Assembly (NCBI GenBank): GCA_015222295.1
Contig: JADFUZ010000023.1
Span: forward strand, 1 to 13,244
DNA length: 13,244 nucleotides
Direction: 5' to 3'
DNA from: Chloroflexota bacterium
GTDB lineage: Bacteria > Chloroflexota > Dehalococcoidia > GIF9 > AB-539-J10
Both the position numbers and the translations under genes were made by a program. Positions 1-6,447 of this stretch are shown here, piece after piece (positions within the stretch are counted from its first letter, which is position 1; every line of letters starts with the position of its first letter). Under the pieces are notes generated by a model. That model ran no database searches and was not told where the DNA came from. It was given only the letters and a program-made list of their open reading frames with translations.

Positions 1-33
1 CCCACAAGACATTGTCAAGAATCAGAGGCACGC

Positions 34-1374
34 CTACAGCTTGGCCAAGGCCAACTCTGCAGCATTCACAATGGGATAGACTAGGGGCGAGGGAGTAAAG
101 AAAGGATGTGTACCATATTGAAAAGTAGCAACCTCGCTCGCCGTCATCCTGCTTTGTATCAAGGCCGCCAGTACGTTTGCAACTTCGCCCACAGTCAAGC
201 CGCCACAAACCTGACCCCCCAGGAGTTCATGAGTTGCTTTCTCAAACACCAGCTTCACCCCAAACTCCTTGGCACCAGGCATGGAGCCCGGATGCTTGTC
301 AGGGGTCTTGACGTCGCTCGTGACAACATCAAACCCTGCTGCCTTCGCCTGCGTCTCCGTAAGGCCAGCCATCCCTACACCTGAATCCCCTATGATAGTG
401 GCAAAGGCCCCAACCACCCCCTCATTCCTCCTTCTCAACTCAAGAAGATTCGCACCGACGATCCTGCCTTCCTGTGCAGCAATAGAAGCAAGCTTCAGGG
501 CAGAAGGCCTCTTGCTGAAGAAGGATCTCTTCTCAGCACAATCTCCAACGGCAAATATGTCCCTGTTGCTGGTCCTTCCATACTCATCAACCCACACGGC
601 CTTGGTCTCTCCTATTTCAAGGCCCGCATCTTGAGCCAATTGAGTGTTTGGACGTACTCCGATACACATGAACACCAGGTCTGCCTTCAGCTCTTCTCCG
701 CCGGCAAGCCTGACTCCAGTGACTTTCTTCTCGCCCAGGATTGCTTCTACCTTCGCCCCTGTCTTTATGCTTACCCCTCTTTCCGTTAGCTGACTCTCTG
801 CCAAAGTGCAGAAACCCTCGTCGAACACAAGCTCCAAGCAGTGGGGCAGCATTTCCACAATGGTGACATTCAGGCCTCTTTTCCGGAACTCATCGCCAAA
901 CTCGAGGCCTATGAACCCACCTCCAATGATGATGACATCCTTAATCGCAGCTACTGCTCTAAGCAGCCCGTTCAAGTAGTCCACGTCCTTTATGGCGCAG
1001 AAAACGTTCTCCAAATCCCTGCCTGGTATGGGAATTATGATCGGGTCTGCCCCGGTAGCGAGAACCAGTCTGTCATATCCTATGGACTTTCCACTGGCAG
1101 TGGCAACAGTCTTAGCCTGCTTATCTATGGACGTGACTTCGTCAATGATCAAATCAATATTGCTCCCTGACAGTAACTTGTCAGGCATTATGTTCTTTTC
1201 CGGTGATCCAACCGTTCCAAAAATATAGGGTAAACCACAGGGAACCAATACCTGTCCTTCCTTCTCTTTCCGGATGACAGCTATGCTAGCATCCTTGTAC
1301 TGCCTCCTTGCTGTCTGGCCAGTGACAATTCCCCCGGCACTACCACCGATGATCAATAGATCTACCTTTTCCAT
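34..1374 (-). CDS. FAD-dependent pyridine nucleotide-disulfide oxidoreductase (CoA-disulfide reductase / NADH oxidase family)
   Basis: A 446-residue cytosolic flavoprotein, the usual length for the family. An N-terminal FAD-binding Rossmann motif, GGSAGG, lies at residues 10-15. A second dinucleotide fold for NAD(P)H, GGGFIG, lies at 151-156. The C-terminal FAD contact DIFAVGDCAE is at 272-281, followed by a dimerisation domain. Cys46 in VPCGLPY matches the single redox cysteine of CoA-disulfide reductases, NADH oxidases and NADH peroxidases. No CxxC pair of the thioredoxin-reductase or lipoamide-dehydrogenase type is seen. Known members reduce CoA disulfide, polysulfide or oxygen; sequence alone does not say which substrate this one uses. 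The ATG at 1372-1374 has an AGGAGG ribosome-binding site five bases away (1380-1385). It is the only minus-strand gene, transcribed away from the rest, with its own promoter. The family call is firm; the exact reaction is not. Confidence 0.9.
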   Translation of the reverse strand: MEKVDLLIIGGSAGGIVTGQTARRQYKDASIAVIRKEKEGQVLVPCGLPYIFGTVGSPEKNIMPDKLLSGSNIDLIIDEVTSIDKQAKTVATASGKSIGYDRLVLATGADPIIIPIPGRDLENVFCAIKDVDYLNGLLRAVAAIKDVIIIGGGFIGLEFGDEFRKRGLNVTIVEMLPHCLELVFDEGFCTLAESQLTERGVSIKTGAKVEAILGEKKVTGVRLAGGEELKADLVFMCIGVRPNTQLAQDAGLEIGETKAVWVDEYGRTSNRDIFAVGDCAEKRSFFSKRPSALKLASIAAQEGRIVGANLLELRRRNEGVVGAFATIIGDSGVGMAGLTETQAKAAGFDVVTSDVKTPDKHPGSMPGAKEFGVKLVFEKATHELLGGQVCGGLTVGEVANVLAALIQSRMTASEVATFQYGTHPFFTPSPLVYPIVNAAELALAKL

Positions 1375-1425
1375 CTATGCCTCCTTCTGTTGCCCGTATT
1401 CCAAGCGCATCAAACGCTGAGCCAA

Positions 1426-1454
1426 ATTATCCTACCTCTAGCAACACAAGTCAA
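1426..1454 (-). promoter_or_regulatory. Sigma-70-type promoter of the flavoprotein gene
   Basis: Read on the minus strand, TTGACT (1449-1454, five of six matches to the -35 consensus) is followed after exactly 17 bases by GATAAT (1426-1431, five of six matches to the -10 consensus). Transcription would start near 1419, leaving a leader of about 45 bases before the ATG at 1374 that contains the AGGAGG site. Both boxes, the spacing and the position fit. It is still a pattern match without experimental support. Confidence 0.65.
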
Positions 1455-1572
1455 TGCCCTGTCCCTGTTCAATGGCTGCGACTCCATCGATGGCATTATG
1501 AGCCGAAGCTGTGGCAATCCCCCTGTTCGGTTTCCCTTTCGTGACAATCATCTGTAGAATTAGCCGCACTGC

Positions 1573-1577
1573 GGAGG
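1573..1577 (+). promoter_or_regulatory. Ribosome-binding site that sets the MTA phosphorylase start
   Basis: GGAGG lies five bases before the GTG at 1583. The reading frame stays open upstream to a possible ATG at 1511. That start would add 24 residues with no family counterpart and has no comparable Shine-Dalgarno site. The site therefore supports GTG 1583, which places the conserved GGSGLY motif near the N-terminus as in homologues. Confidence 0.75.
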
Positions 1578-1582
1578 ATTTC

Positions 1583-2482
1583 GTGCCCACAGCGAAAATA
1601 GCTATCATTGGCGGAAGCGGCCTGTACAAGATGGAGGGCATGGCAGATGTGGAGGAGCTAGGGACAAGGACGCCCTTCGGTCAGCCCAGCGACACCATGA
1701 TTCTGGGTAACGTTGAGGGCACAAAGGTTGTCTTCCTGCCCAGACATGGCAAGGGACATCGCATCGGTCCTTCTGATTTGCCGGCCAAGGCGAACATCTA
1801 TGCCCTGAAGTCCCTGGGAGTGGAAAGGATTATCTCGGTGAGCGCGGTAGGCAGCCTCAAGGAGGAAATCCAACCATCGCATCTCGTCATTCCCAACCAG
1901 CTTATTGACCGCACCAGGGGCAGAGATAGCAGCTTCTTCACCGGCGGCATAGTAGGCCACGTGGCCTTCGCCGAGCCCTTCTGCCCCATCCTGAGCCAGG
2001 CGATATTTGAAGCAGCCATTAAGGCCGGAGCGCAAGTTCACAAAGGAGGCACCTACCTGGCCATGGAAGGGCCCCAGTTCTCCACCAAGGCTGAATCACA
2101 GCTCTACCGCAACTGGGGAGCTGATGTCATCGGCATGACGGCTTTGCCCGAAGCTAAGCTGGCCAGAGAGGCCGAGATCTGCTACGCCACTCTGGCTCTT
2201 GTCACCGACTACGACTGCTGGCATCCTGATTACGAGTCAGTGACCACCGAAATGATCATAGCCAATCTGGAGAAAGGCGTTGGCACTGCGAGGGCAATCC
2301 TCAAGCTGACCATTCCCACCATACCACAAGAGCGCGCTTGCCCCTGTGCCAGCGCCCTCAGGGATGCTATTGCCACCGCACCAAGGTACATTCCGCGGAA
2401 GATCAGAGCCGACTTGGACCTGCTAGTTGGGAGATACCTCCGCGAAAGGCAGACCCCCACCGGGCTTGACAGGGAACAGTGA
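1583..2482 (+). CDS. mtnP: S-methyl-5'-thioadenosine phosphorylase
   Basis: This 299-residue PNP/MTAP-family enzyme splits 5'-methylthioadenosine with phosphate into adenine and 5-methylthioribose-1-phosphate. That step removes the by-product of polyamine synthesis and feeds methionine salvage. GGSGLY (10-15) starts the first strand; RHGKGH (54-59) is in the phosphate-binding region. MEGPQFSTKAES (161-172) and GMTALPE (184-190) form the substrate pocket. DYDCW (209-213) carries the aspartates that mark 6-aminopurine specificity in MTA phosphorylases, in contrast to the Asn of inosine/guanosine phosphorylases. The GTG start at 1583 is chosen from its ribosome-binding site and from homology. 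The last four bases overlap the start of the next gene (GTGA), so the two are probably translated together. A methylthioinosine-specific activity is less likely given DYDCW. Confidence 0.93.
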   Translation: MPTAKIAIIGGSGLYKMEGMADVEELGTRTPFGQPSDTMILGNVEGTKVVFLPRHGKGHRIGPSDLPAKANIYALKSLGVERIISVSAVGSLKEEIQPSHLVIPNQLIDRTRGRDSSFFTGGIVGHVAFAEPFCPILSQAIFEAAIKAGAQVHKGGTYLAMEGPQFSTKAESQLYRNWGADVIGMTALPEAKLAREAEICYATLALVTDYDCWHPDYESVTTEMIIANLEKGVGTARAILKLTIPTIPQERACPCASALRDAIATAPRYIPRKIRADLDLLVGRYLRERQTPTGLDREQ

Positions 2483-3003
2483 ACAGGGTTCTCCTTCTTG
2501 CTGGCAAACCAGGTGCAGGTAAAACCTTTCTCATCAGGGAAGCCATAGCCGAATCAAAGACCAAAGCAGGCGGATTCTACACTGAAGAGATTAGACTCGG
2601 CGGCCTGCGCCAGGGATTTGGGATAACCAGTCTAGATGGTCAGCATGCCGTACTGGCGCACGTCAGCATCTCCAGCCAGTATCAGGTGAGTAAATACAAG
2701 ATAGACATCGGCAGCCTGGACCGGGTGGGCGTTGGCGCTATCCGTCAGGCATTGTCAGAGCAGTGTGACCTCATCGTCATTGATGAGATCGGGAAAATGG
2801 AGCTTCTCTCTCCGCAGTTTCGGGAAGCTGTCTGGCAAGCGATAAACAGCGGCAAGAAGGTCCTGGGCTCAGTTGTGCTTGGCCCCCATCCATTTGCTGA
2901 TGAAATCAAGAACCATCCAGAGGTCAAGATGCTGTCAGTAACGAGCAGCAACCATGGCCAAGTCATGGGGAAAATCCTGAACTGGCTGGAGACTGACAGA
3001 TGA
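2479..3003 (+). CDS. THEP1-family nucleoside-triphosphatase
   Basis: This 174-residue P-loop protein has the usual length for THEP1 (COG1618) NTPases, found mainly in archaea and thermophilic bacteria. Walker A is GKPGAGKT (9-16). GGFYTEEIR (31-39) is the family's post-P-loop signature. Walker B with its acidic residue is LIVIDEIGKMEL (98-109). Characterised members hydrolyse ATP, GTP and other NTPs slowly; their cellular role is unknown. The GTG start at 2479 overlaps the TGA of the phosphorylase gene in GTGA. The 3' end overlaps the next gene in ATGA. Such overlaps indicate translational coupling within one operon. No own Shine-Dalgarno site of note is visible, which fits coupling. The family call is firm; the role in this operon is unknown. 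Confidence 0.88.
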   Translation: MNRVLLLAGKPGAGKTFLIREAIAESKTKAGGFYTEEIRLGGLRQGFGITSLDGQHAVLAHVSISSQYQVSKYKIDIGSLDRVGVGAIRQALSEQCDLIVIDEIGKMELLSPQFREAVWQAINSGKKVLGSVVLGPHPFADEIKNHPEVKMLSVTSSNHGQVMGKILNWLETDR

Positions 3004-3527
3004 GGATCATACTCAAGACGCTGGGCGGCGTAGACGACGACACAATGGAGGAACTCAGGAAAAGTGTTAATCTGGTTTTCGGTTGTCCCGTTGAAGTGAG
3101 GACAGGCTTCAACTATCTGGCTCATGCCTATAACCCCGAGAGAAAGCAGTATCTCTCCCCGAACTTGCTGCATCACCTGAGCACCCCACTCAGGGAGAAG
3201 AACGAGAAAACTGTGGGCGTAGCCGACATAGATCTTTACGCTCCAAGACTCAACTTCGTCTTTGGCCAAGCTGATATCAGCTCTGAAACAGCGCTGGTAT
3301 CCTTGTGTCGTCTAAGGCAGGAATACTACGGGCTGCCCACAGATGAGGCCCGGCTAATAGAGAGAGCCACCAAGGAAATCGTCCATGAACTGGGGCACAC
3401 CTTTGGTCTCGAGCACTGCCCCAACCAAAAATGCGTCATGCATTTCTCCAACTGCCTGGCTGACACTGACTACAAAGAGCTCAGTTTCTGCAGCGAATGC
3501 CGCCCCAAGATGAGGCTGGTTACGTAA
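3000..3527 (+). CDS. amzA: Archaemetzincin-type zinc metalloprotease
   Basis: A 175-residue protein with the full archaemetzincin signature. HELGHTFGLEH (129-139) supplies the three histidines for catalytic zinc and the general-base Glu130. Cys140, Cys145, Cys164 and Cys167 match the four cysteines that hold a second, structural zinc in the family. Met147 in CVMHFSN is the expected Met-turn position. The N-terminal part (1-40) also looks like AmzA. There is no signal peptide or membrane segment, so it is probably cytosolic. Archaemetzincins are common in archaea and some animals but patchy in bacteria, and their physiological substrates are unknown. The ATG at 3000 overlaps the stop of the NTPase gene (ATGA). 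All catalytic and structural residues are present, so I expect an active enzyme. The family is confident; the target is unknown. Confidence 0.9.
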   Translation: MRIILKTLGGVDDDTMEELRKSVNLVFGCPVEVRTGFNYLAHAYNPERKQYLSPNLLHHLSTPLREKNEKTVGVADIDLYAPRLNFVFGQADISSETALVSLCRLRQEYYGLPTDEARLIERATKEIVHELGHTFGLEHCPNQKCVMHFSNCLADTDYKELSFCSECRPKMRLVT

Positions 3528-3565
3528 TCCTATGTGTAGAGCGAAGGCCGATGAGGAGGTGAAAC

Positions 3566-4708
3566 GTGGATTTCGACTTGACTGAAGAGCAAAAGATGTT
3601 CCAGACCATGGTACGGGACTTCGTTGCTCAGGAAATCGCGCCCGTCGCAGCCCAATGGGAAGACGAGGGGAATTTCCCGCACGACGTGTGGAAGAAGATG
3701 GCTGACCTGGGCATATGCGGAGTGGCACTACCCAGCGAATACGGCGGTGGCGGCGGCGGCAAAGTGCTTCTCACTATAGCTACCGAGGAGATAGCTCGCG
3801 GCTCCGCTGGTCTGGCTACGGCATACCTCGTTAGCTGCGGCGTGGCAATGCACAATATCGTCAAGCACGGCAGCGAGGAACAAAAGAGGAACTACATTCC
3901 ACGCTGCTGCCAGGGAGAAATCGCCTACTTCGCTCTGACCGAAGCGGTAGGCGGTAGCGATGTCGCCTCCATGCAAACAAAATACACACAGGAACGCGAC
4001 TGCTACGTGCTCAACGGCACCAAGCTCTTCGTGACTAACGGCGCCGAATCTCAATTCGGCCTTGTCTATGCCACCAAGAATCCGGCGCTCGGCTACCGTG
4101 GCGTTAGCTGTTTCATTGTGGAAAAAGGCGCCCCCTGCTTTTCTGTCGGCAGGAGTGAGAGAAAGACGGGTCAGCACTGTGGCTCAACTACCGAGCTGGT
4201 TTTTGACAATTGCAAAATACCACTCAGCAACCGAGTGGGGCCAGAGAGAAAAGGCTTCAAGATGGCCTTGGAAGCTCTGGACGCCAGCCGAAGTATAGTA
4301 GGCGCTCAGGCCTTAGGTATCGCTGAAGCCGCCTACGACGCTGCCGCTGCCTATGCTACAGAGAGAAAGGCATTCGGCAAATCGCTGTCCCAGATGCAGG
4401 CAGTGCAATGGATGATTGCCGATATGGCGACCGACATTGACGCTGCCCGCCTGCTGGTCTACAAGGCAGCCTGGCTGGTGGACCAGGGCAGGCCCTTCGC
4501 CAAAGAGGCCGCCGTGGCGAAGCTTTTCGCTGCCGAGGCATCCCACAGGGTTTGCCACAGAGCTGTCCAGATTTTCGGTGGCTATGGCTACACGAAGGAT
4601 TTCGCGGTGGAACGCTACGCTCGCGATCAACGCGTGACTGAGATTTACGAAGGGACTTCAGAGATGCAACGTTGGACCATCGCACGCCACGAACTGGGGG
4701 CGAAGTGA
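3566..4708 (+). CDS. Acyl-CoA dehydrogenase
   Basis: A 380-residue flavoenzyme of standard family length that would oxidise an acyl-CoA to the 2,3-enoyl-CoA and pass electrons to electron-transfer flavoprotein. The N-terminal helical domain covers about 1-115, the middle beta domain about 120-225 and the C-terminal helical domain about 230-380. TEAVGGSDV (125-133) corresponds to the TEP-x-AGSD flavin-binding signature. Glu362 in IYEGTSEMQR (360-369) is at the catalytic-base position of short/medium-chain and butyryl-CoA type enzymes. The GTG start at 3566 has a strong AGGAGGTG site (3554-3561). A run of six glycines at residues 60-65 replaces the usual EYGG-x-G loop. The thiolase and DUF35 genes downstream suggest acyl-CoA breakdown or remodelling. 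The chain-length preference cannot be read from the sequence. Confidence 0.93.
   Translation: MDFDLTEEQKMFQTMVRDFVAQEIAPVAAQWEDEGNFPHDVWKKMADLGICGVALPSEYGGGGGGKVLLTIATEEIARGSAGLATAYLVSCGVAMHNIVKHGSEEQKRNYIPRCCQGEIAYFALTEAVGGSDVASMQTKYTQERDCYVLNGTKLFVTNGAESQFGLVYATKNPALGYRGVSCFIVEKGAPCFSVGRSERKTGQHCGSTTELVFDNCKIPLSNRVGPERKGFKMALEALDASRSIVGAQALGIAEAAYDAAAAYATERKAFGKSLSQMQAVQWMIADMATDIDAARLLVYKAAWLVDQGRPFAKEAAVAKLFAAEASHRVCHRAVQIFGGYGYTKDFAVERYARDQRVTEIYEGTSEMQRWTIARHELGAK
3743..3760 (+). repeat. Six-codon glycine run inside the acyl-CoA dehydrogenase gene
   Basis: Six consecutive GGN codons (five GGC, one GGT) encode Gly60-Gly65. This GGC-rich tract is a likely slippage site. It lies in the loop after PSEYG, where homologues usually have two or three glycines. 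Confidence 0.6.
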
Positions 4709-4726
4709 CGGGACGGACCCCCGCCC

Positions 4727-4755
4727 TTCAACCAAAGGTTAATCACTGCTATAAT
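4727..4755 (+). promoter_or_regulatory. Candidate sigma-70 promoter of the thiolase gene
   Basis: A perfect TATAAT lies at 4750-4755 in the 76-base gap between the acyl-CoA dehydrogenase and thiolase genes. Seventeen bases upstream is TTCAAC (4727-4732), only three of six matches to the -35 consensus. Transcription would start near 4762, just before the AGGAGGT site at 4772. A small inverted repeat, AACC-AAA-GGTT (4730-4740), overlaps the -35 region and spacer and could bind a regulator. The -10 box is good but the -35 is weak, so this may be a secondary promoter inside an operon. Confidence 0.4.
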
Positions 4756-4784
4756 AGGCCGCTGGTCAATCAGGAGGTACAGGA

Positions 4785-5960
4785 ATGAGAAAGGTAGCAA
4801 TTGTTGGCACGGGCCATACGCCCTTCACTTTCGCCGCGGAAAAGTCATCAGTGGAGTTGTTCTCCGAGGCGGCTATGGATGCCATCAATGAGTCACACCT
4901 GAAATCCAAAGATGTGCAAGCTATGTACGTCGGCAACGTATTGGGAGACTTCTCCGAAGGACAGGCCATGGTGCAGTCTTACTGCGCCGACGACATCGGT
5001 GCTTTCCACATTCCTTCCACCAGATTCGAAGGCGCCTGTGCTTCGTCCAGCCTGGCAATAAGGGATGCTTTCATCTGGGTTGCTTCCGGGTTCTACGACA
5101 TCGTCCTGGCCGGCGGAGTGGAGACAGCAGCCAAGATGGGTACGCCCCTGGCGACGCGTACATTCGCCATGGCACATGACAGCCATTACGAATACCCCAT
5201 CGGATTGACTTTCCCCGGGTTTTTCGCCATGTTAGCTCACCTTTATTGCTCCAAATACAGTGTTCCGCTCGAAAAACTCAAGGAGCAAATGGCCCTCGTT
5301 TCCGTACAGTCGCACCGCTACGGTGTGCATAACGCGTTCGCTCAGTTCCACAAAGAGATAGCTGTAGAAGACGTGCTCAAGGGCTTCATGGTGTGCTCTC
5401 CGCTGCAACTACTTGATTGCTGCCCCTTCTCTGACGGAGCCGCGGCCGTCATATTGACTTCGGAGGAAAAGGCGAAGGAGCTTACCGACAAGCCCGTCTA
5501 CATCATCGGTATAGGACAGAGCTCGTCTGGCAAGCTCAGCGCCCAGAAGGACTACGCGCCGCGCATCCGAGCGAGAGAGGTATCAGTCAAGCAAGCGTAT
5601 GACATGGCCGGCATCAAGCCCGAGGACGTGGATCTTTGCGAACTCCACGATTGCTTCAGCATAGCAAGCATCATCTCCGCGGAGAGCCTCGGCTTTGCCG
5701 AGTTTGGCAAAGGTGGTGAGCTCTGGCAAAAAGGCGAAACCAAGATTGGGGGCACGATTCCGATTAATATCTCCGGCGGGCTGAAATCCAAAGGGCATCC
5801 CATAGGGGCTACCGGCGCTTCCCAGGTGTTCGAGATCGTACACCAGATGAGGGGCCACGTAGAGCCGGAAAGGCAGGTGGAGGGGGTCAACATTGGACTA
5901 ACCGACACGCTGGGCGGAGATGGTGTGCTCTGCAATATGGTTTTGCAGAAAGGGTGGTAA
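4785..5960 (+). CDS. Thiolase-family acyl-CoA acyltransferase (SCP-x-like / archaeal acetoacetyl-CoA thiolase type)
   Basis: This 391-residue protein matches the thiolase fold across its length. The nucleophile is Cys85 in GACASSSLA (83-91). ELHDCF (286-291) supplies His288. SGGLKSKGHPIGATG (330-344) supplies His338. The second-cysteine motif CGG of classical degradative thiolases is absent; the C-terminus reads GGDGVLCNM (378-386), as in SCP-x and archaeal thiolases. In archaea such thiolases act with a DUF35 protein, and a DUF35 gene follows here after 21 bases. The reaction is probably thiolytic cleavage or condensation of acyl-CoAs; the direction is not clear. The ATG has an AGGAGGT site (4772-4778) six bases away. 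The upstream acyl-CoA dehydrogenase suggests involvement in fatty or branched acyl-CoA metabolism. Confidence 0.92.
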   Translation: MRKVAIVGTGHTPFTFAAEKSSVELFSEAAMDAINESHLKSKDVQAMYVGNVLGDFSEGQAMVQSYCADDIGAFHIPSTRFEGACASSSLAIRDAFIWVASGFYDIVLAGGVETAAKMGTPLATRTFAMAHDSHYEYPIGLTFPGFFAMLAHLYCSKYSVPLEKLKEQMALVSVQSHRYGVHNAFAQFHKEIAVEDVLKGFMVCSPLQLLDCCPFSDGAAAVILTSEEKAKELTDKPVYIIGIGQSSSGKLSAQKDYAPRIRAREVSVKQAYDMAGIKPEDVDLCELHDCFSIASIISAESLGFAEFGKGGELWQKGETKIGGTIPINISGGLKSKGHPIGATGASQVFEIVHQMRGHVEPERQVEGVNIGLTDTLGGDGVLCNMVLQKGW

Positions 5961-5981
5961 CTGAAGAGAAGGAGATAAGAG

Positions 5982-6413
5982 ATGGATTACAAACTCACTT
6001 TCAAGGAGTTCAACAAGGCTCTCAAGAGAGGCAAGCTGCTGGGCCTCAAGTGTCGTGACTGCGGCAAATTCACCTGCCCTCCTAAGATGGCTTGCCAAGA
6101 ATGTGGCAGCACCAATCTGGATATCGCCGAGTTGAATGGCAGCGGAAAAGTTGTGACTTTCACAGTTTCCTACGTACCTTCCGAGGGGCGTGAGGCTGAG
6201 GCTCCCTACACCATAGTGATGGTGGAACTAGATGAGGGTCCCTGGCTGATGGGGAACCTGACGGATATCGACCCAAACAAAGTCACCATGGATGTGATCG
6301 ACAGAAGCGTCAAGCTAGGGCTGCGCAGCAAAGTGCTGCCCGGCGACACGTACTCCATCGGCGGTAAGGAAGCCGAAGGCGGATTCGCCAGACCAACGTT
6401 CGTCTTTGCCTGA
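5982..6413 (+). CDS. DUF35 zinc-ribbon / OB-fold protein, probable thiolase partner
   Basis: A 143-residue protein of usual DUF35 length. A rubredoxin-like zinc ribbon holds Cys24-x-x-Cys27 and Cys38-x-x-Cys41. An OB-fold follows from about residue 52, starting GSGKVVTFTVSY (53-64), and runs to near the C-terminus. In archaea, a DUF35 protein bridges acetoacetyl-CoA thiolase and HMG-CoA synthase and holds a shared CoA site. In other bacteria DUF35 proteins accompany SCP-x thiolases or steroid-degrading aldolases. Here the gene follows a thiolase of that type and no HMG-CoA synthase is in view, so a two-component thiolase is the simplest reading. The ATG has an AAGGAGA site (5969-5975). The gene ends with TGA at 6411-6413, close to the next gene. 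Confidence 0.9.
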   Translation: MDYKLTFKEFNKALKRGKLLGLKCRDCGKFTCPPKMACQECGSTNLDIAELNGSGKVVTFTVSYVPSEGREAEAPYTIVMVELDEGPWLMGNLTDIDPNKVTMDVIDRSVKLGLRSKVLPGDTYSIGGKEAEGGFARPTFVFA

Positions 6414-6437
6414 AGAACTAAGCTCACACCCGGTACA

Positions 6438-6441
6438 GAGG
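6438..6441 (+). promoter_or_regulatory. Ribosome-binding site favouring the TTG 6448 start
   Basis: GAGG lies six bases before TTG 6448. The alternative in-frame TTG at 6406 has no purine-rich site at a suitable distance. This supports the shorter N-terminus for the APH-fold protein, but a coupled start at 6406 remains possible. Confidence 0.45.
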
Positions 6442-6447
6442 CCCGAG

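Larger units (their letters stand above)
1375..1582. other. Divergent intergenic region
   Basis: This 208-bp spacer separates the minus-strand flavoprotein gene from the plus-strand methylthioadenosine phosphorylase gene. It holds the promoter and ribosome-binding site of the former and the ribosome-binding site of the latter. It also contains a 10-bp perfect palindrome, CCATCGATGG (1484-1493), and an AATGCC/GGCATT inverted pair (1453-1458 and 1492-1497). A weak plus-strand promoter candidate has TAGAAT at 1555-1560 and TTCCCT at 1532-1537, but only the -10 half looks good. No credible coding sequence was seen here. Confidence 0.6.

Noticed and set aside
1..31. Possible start (GTG at 29-31, minus strand) of another gene after the flavoprotein
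   Set aside because: Only ten codons are visible (VPLILDNVLW) before the window edge, and there is no clear ribosome-binding site. This is too little to call a gene.
1511..1582. N-terminal extension of MTA phosphorylase starting at ATG 1511
   Set aside because: The 24 extra residues have no counterpart in the family, and a better ribosome-binding site directs translation to GTG 1583.
4709..4784. Rho-independent terminator after the acyl-CoA dehydrogenase gene
   Set aside because: The only hairpin is a four-base stem (AACC/GGTT) without a following T tract.
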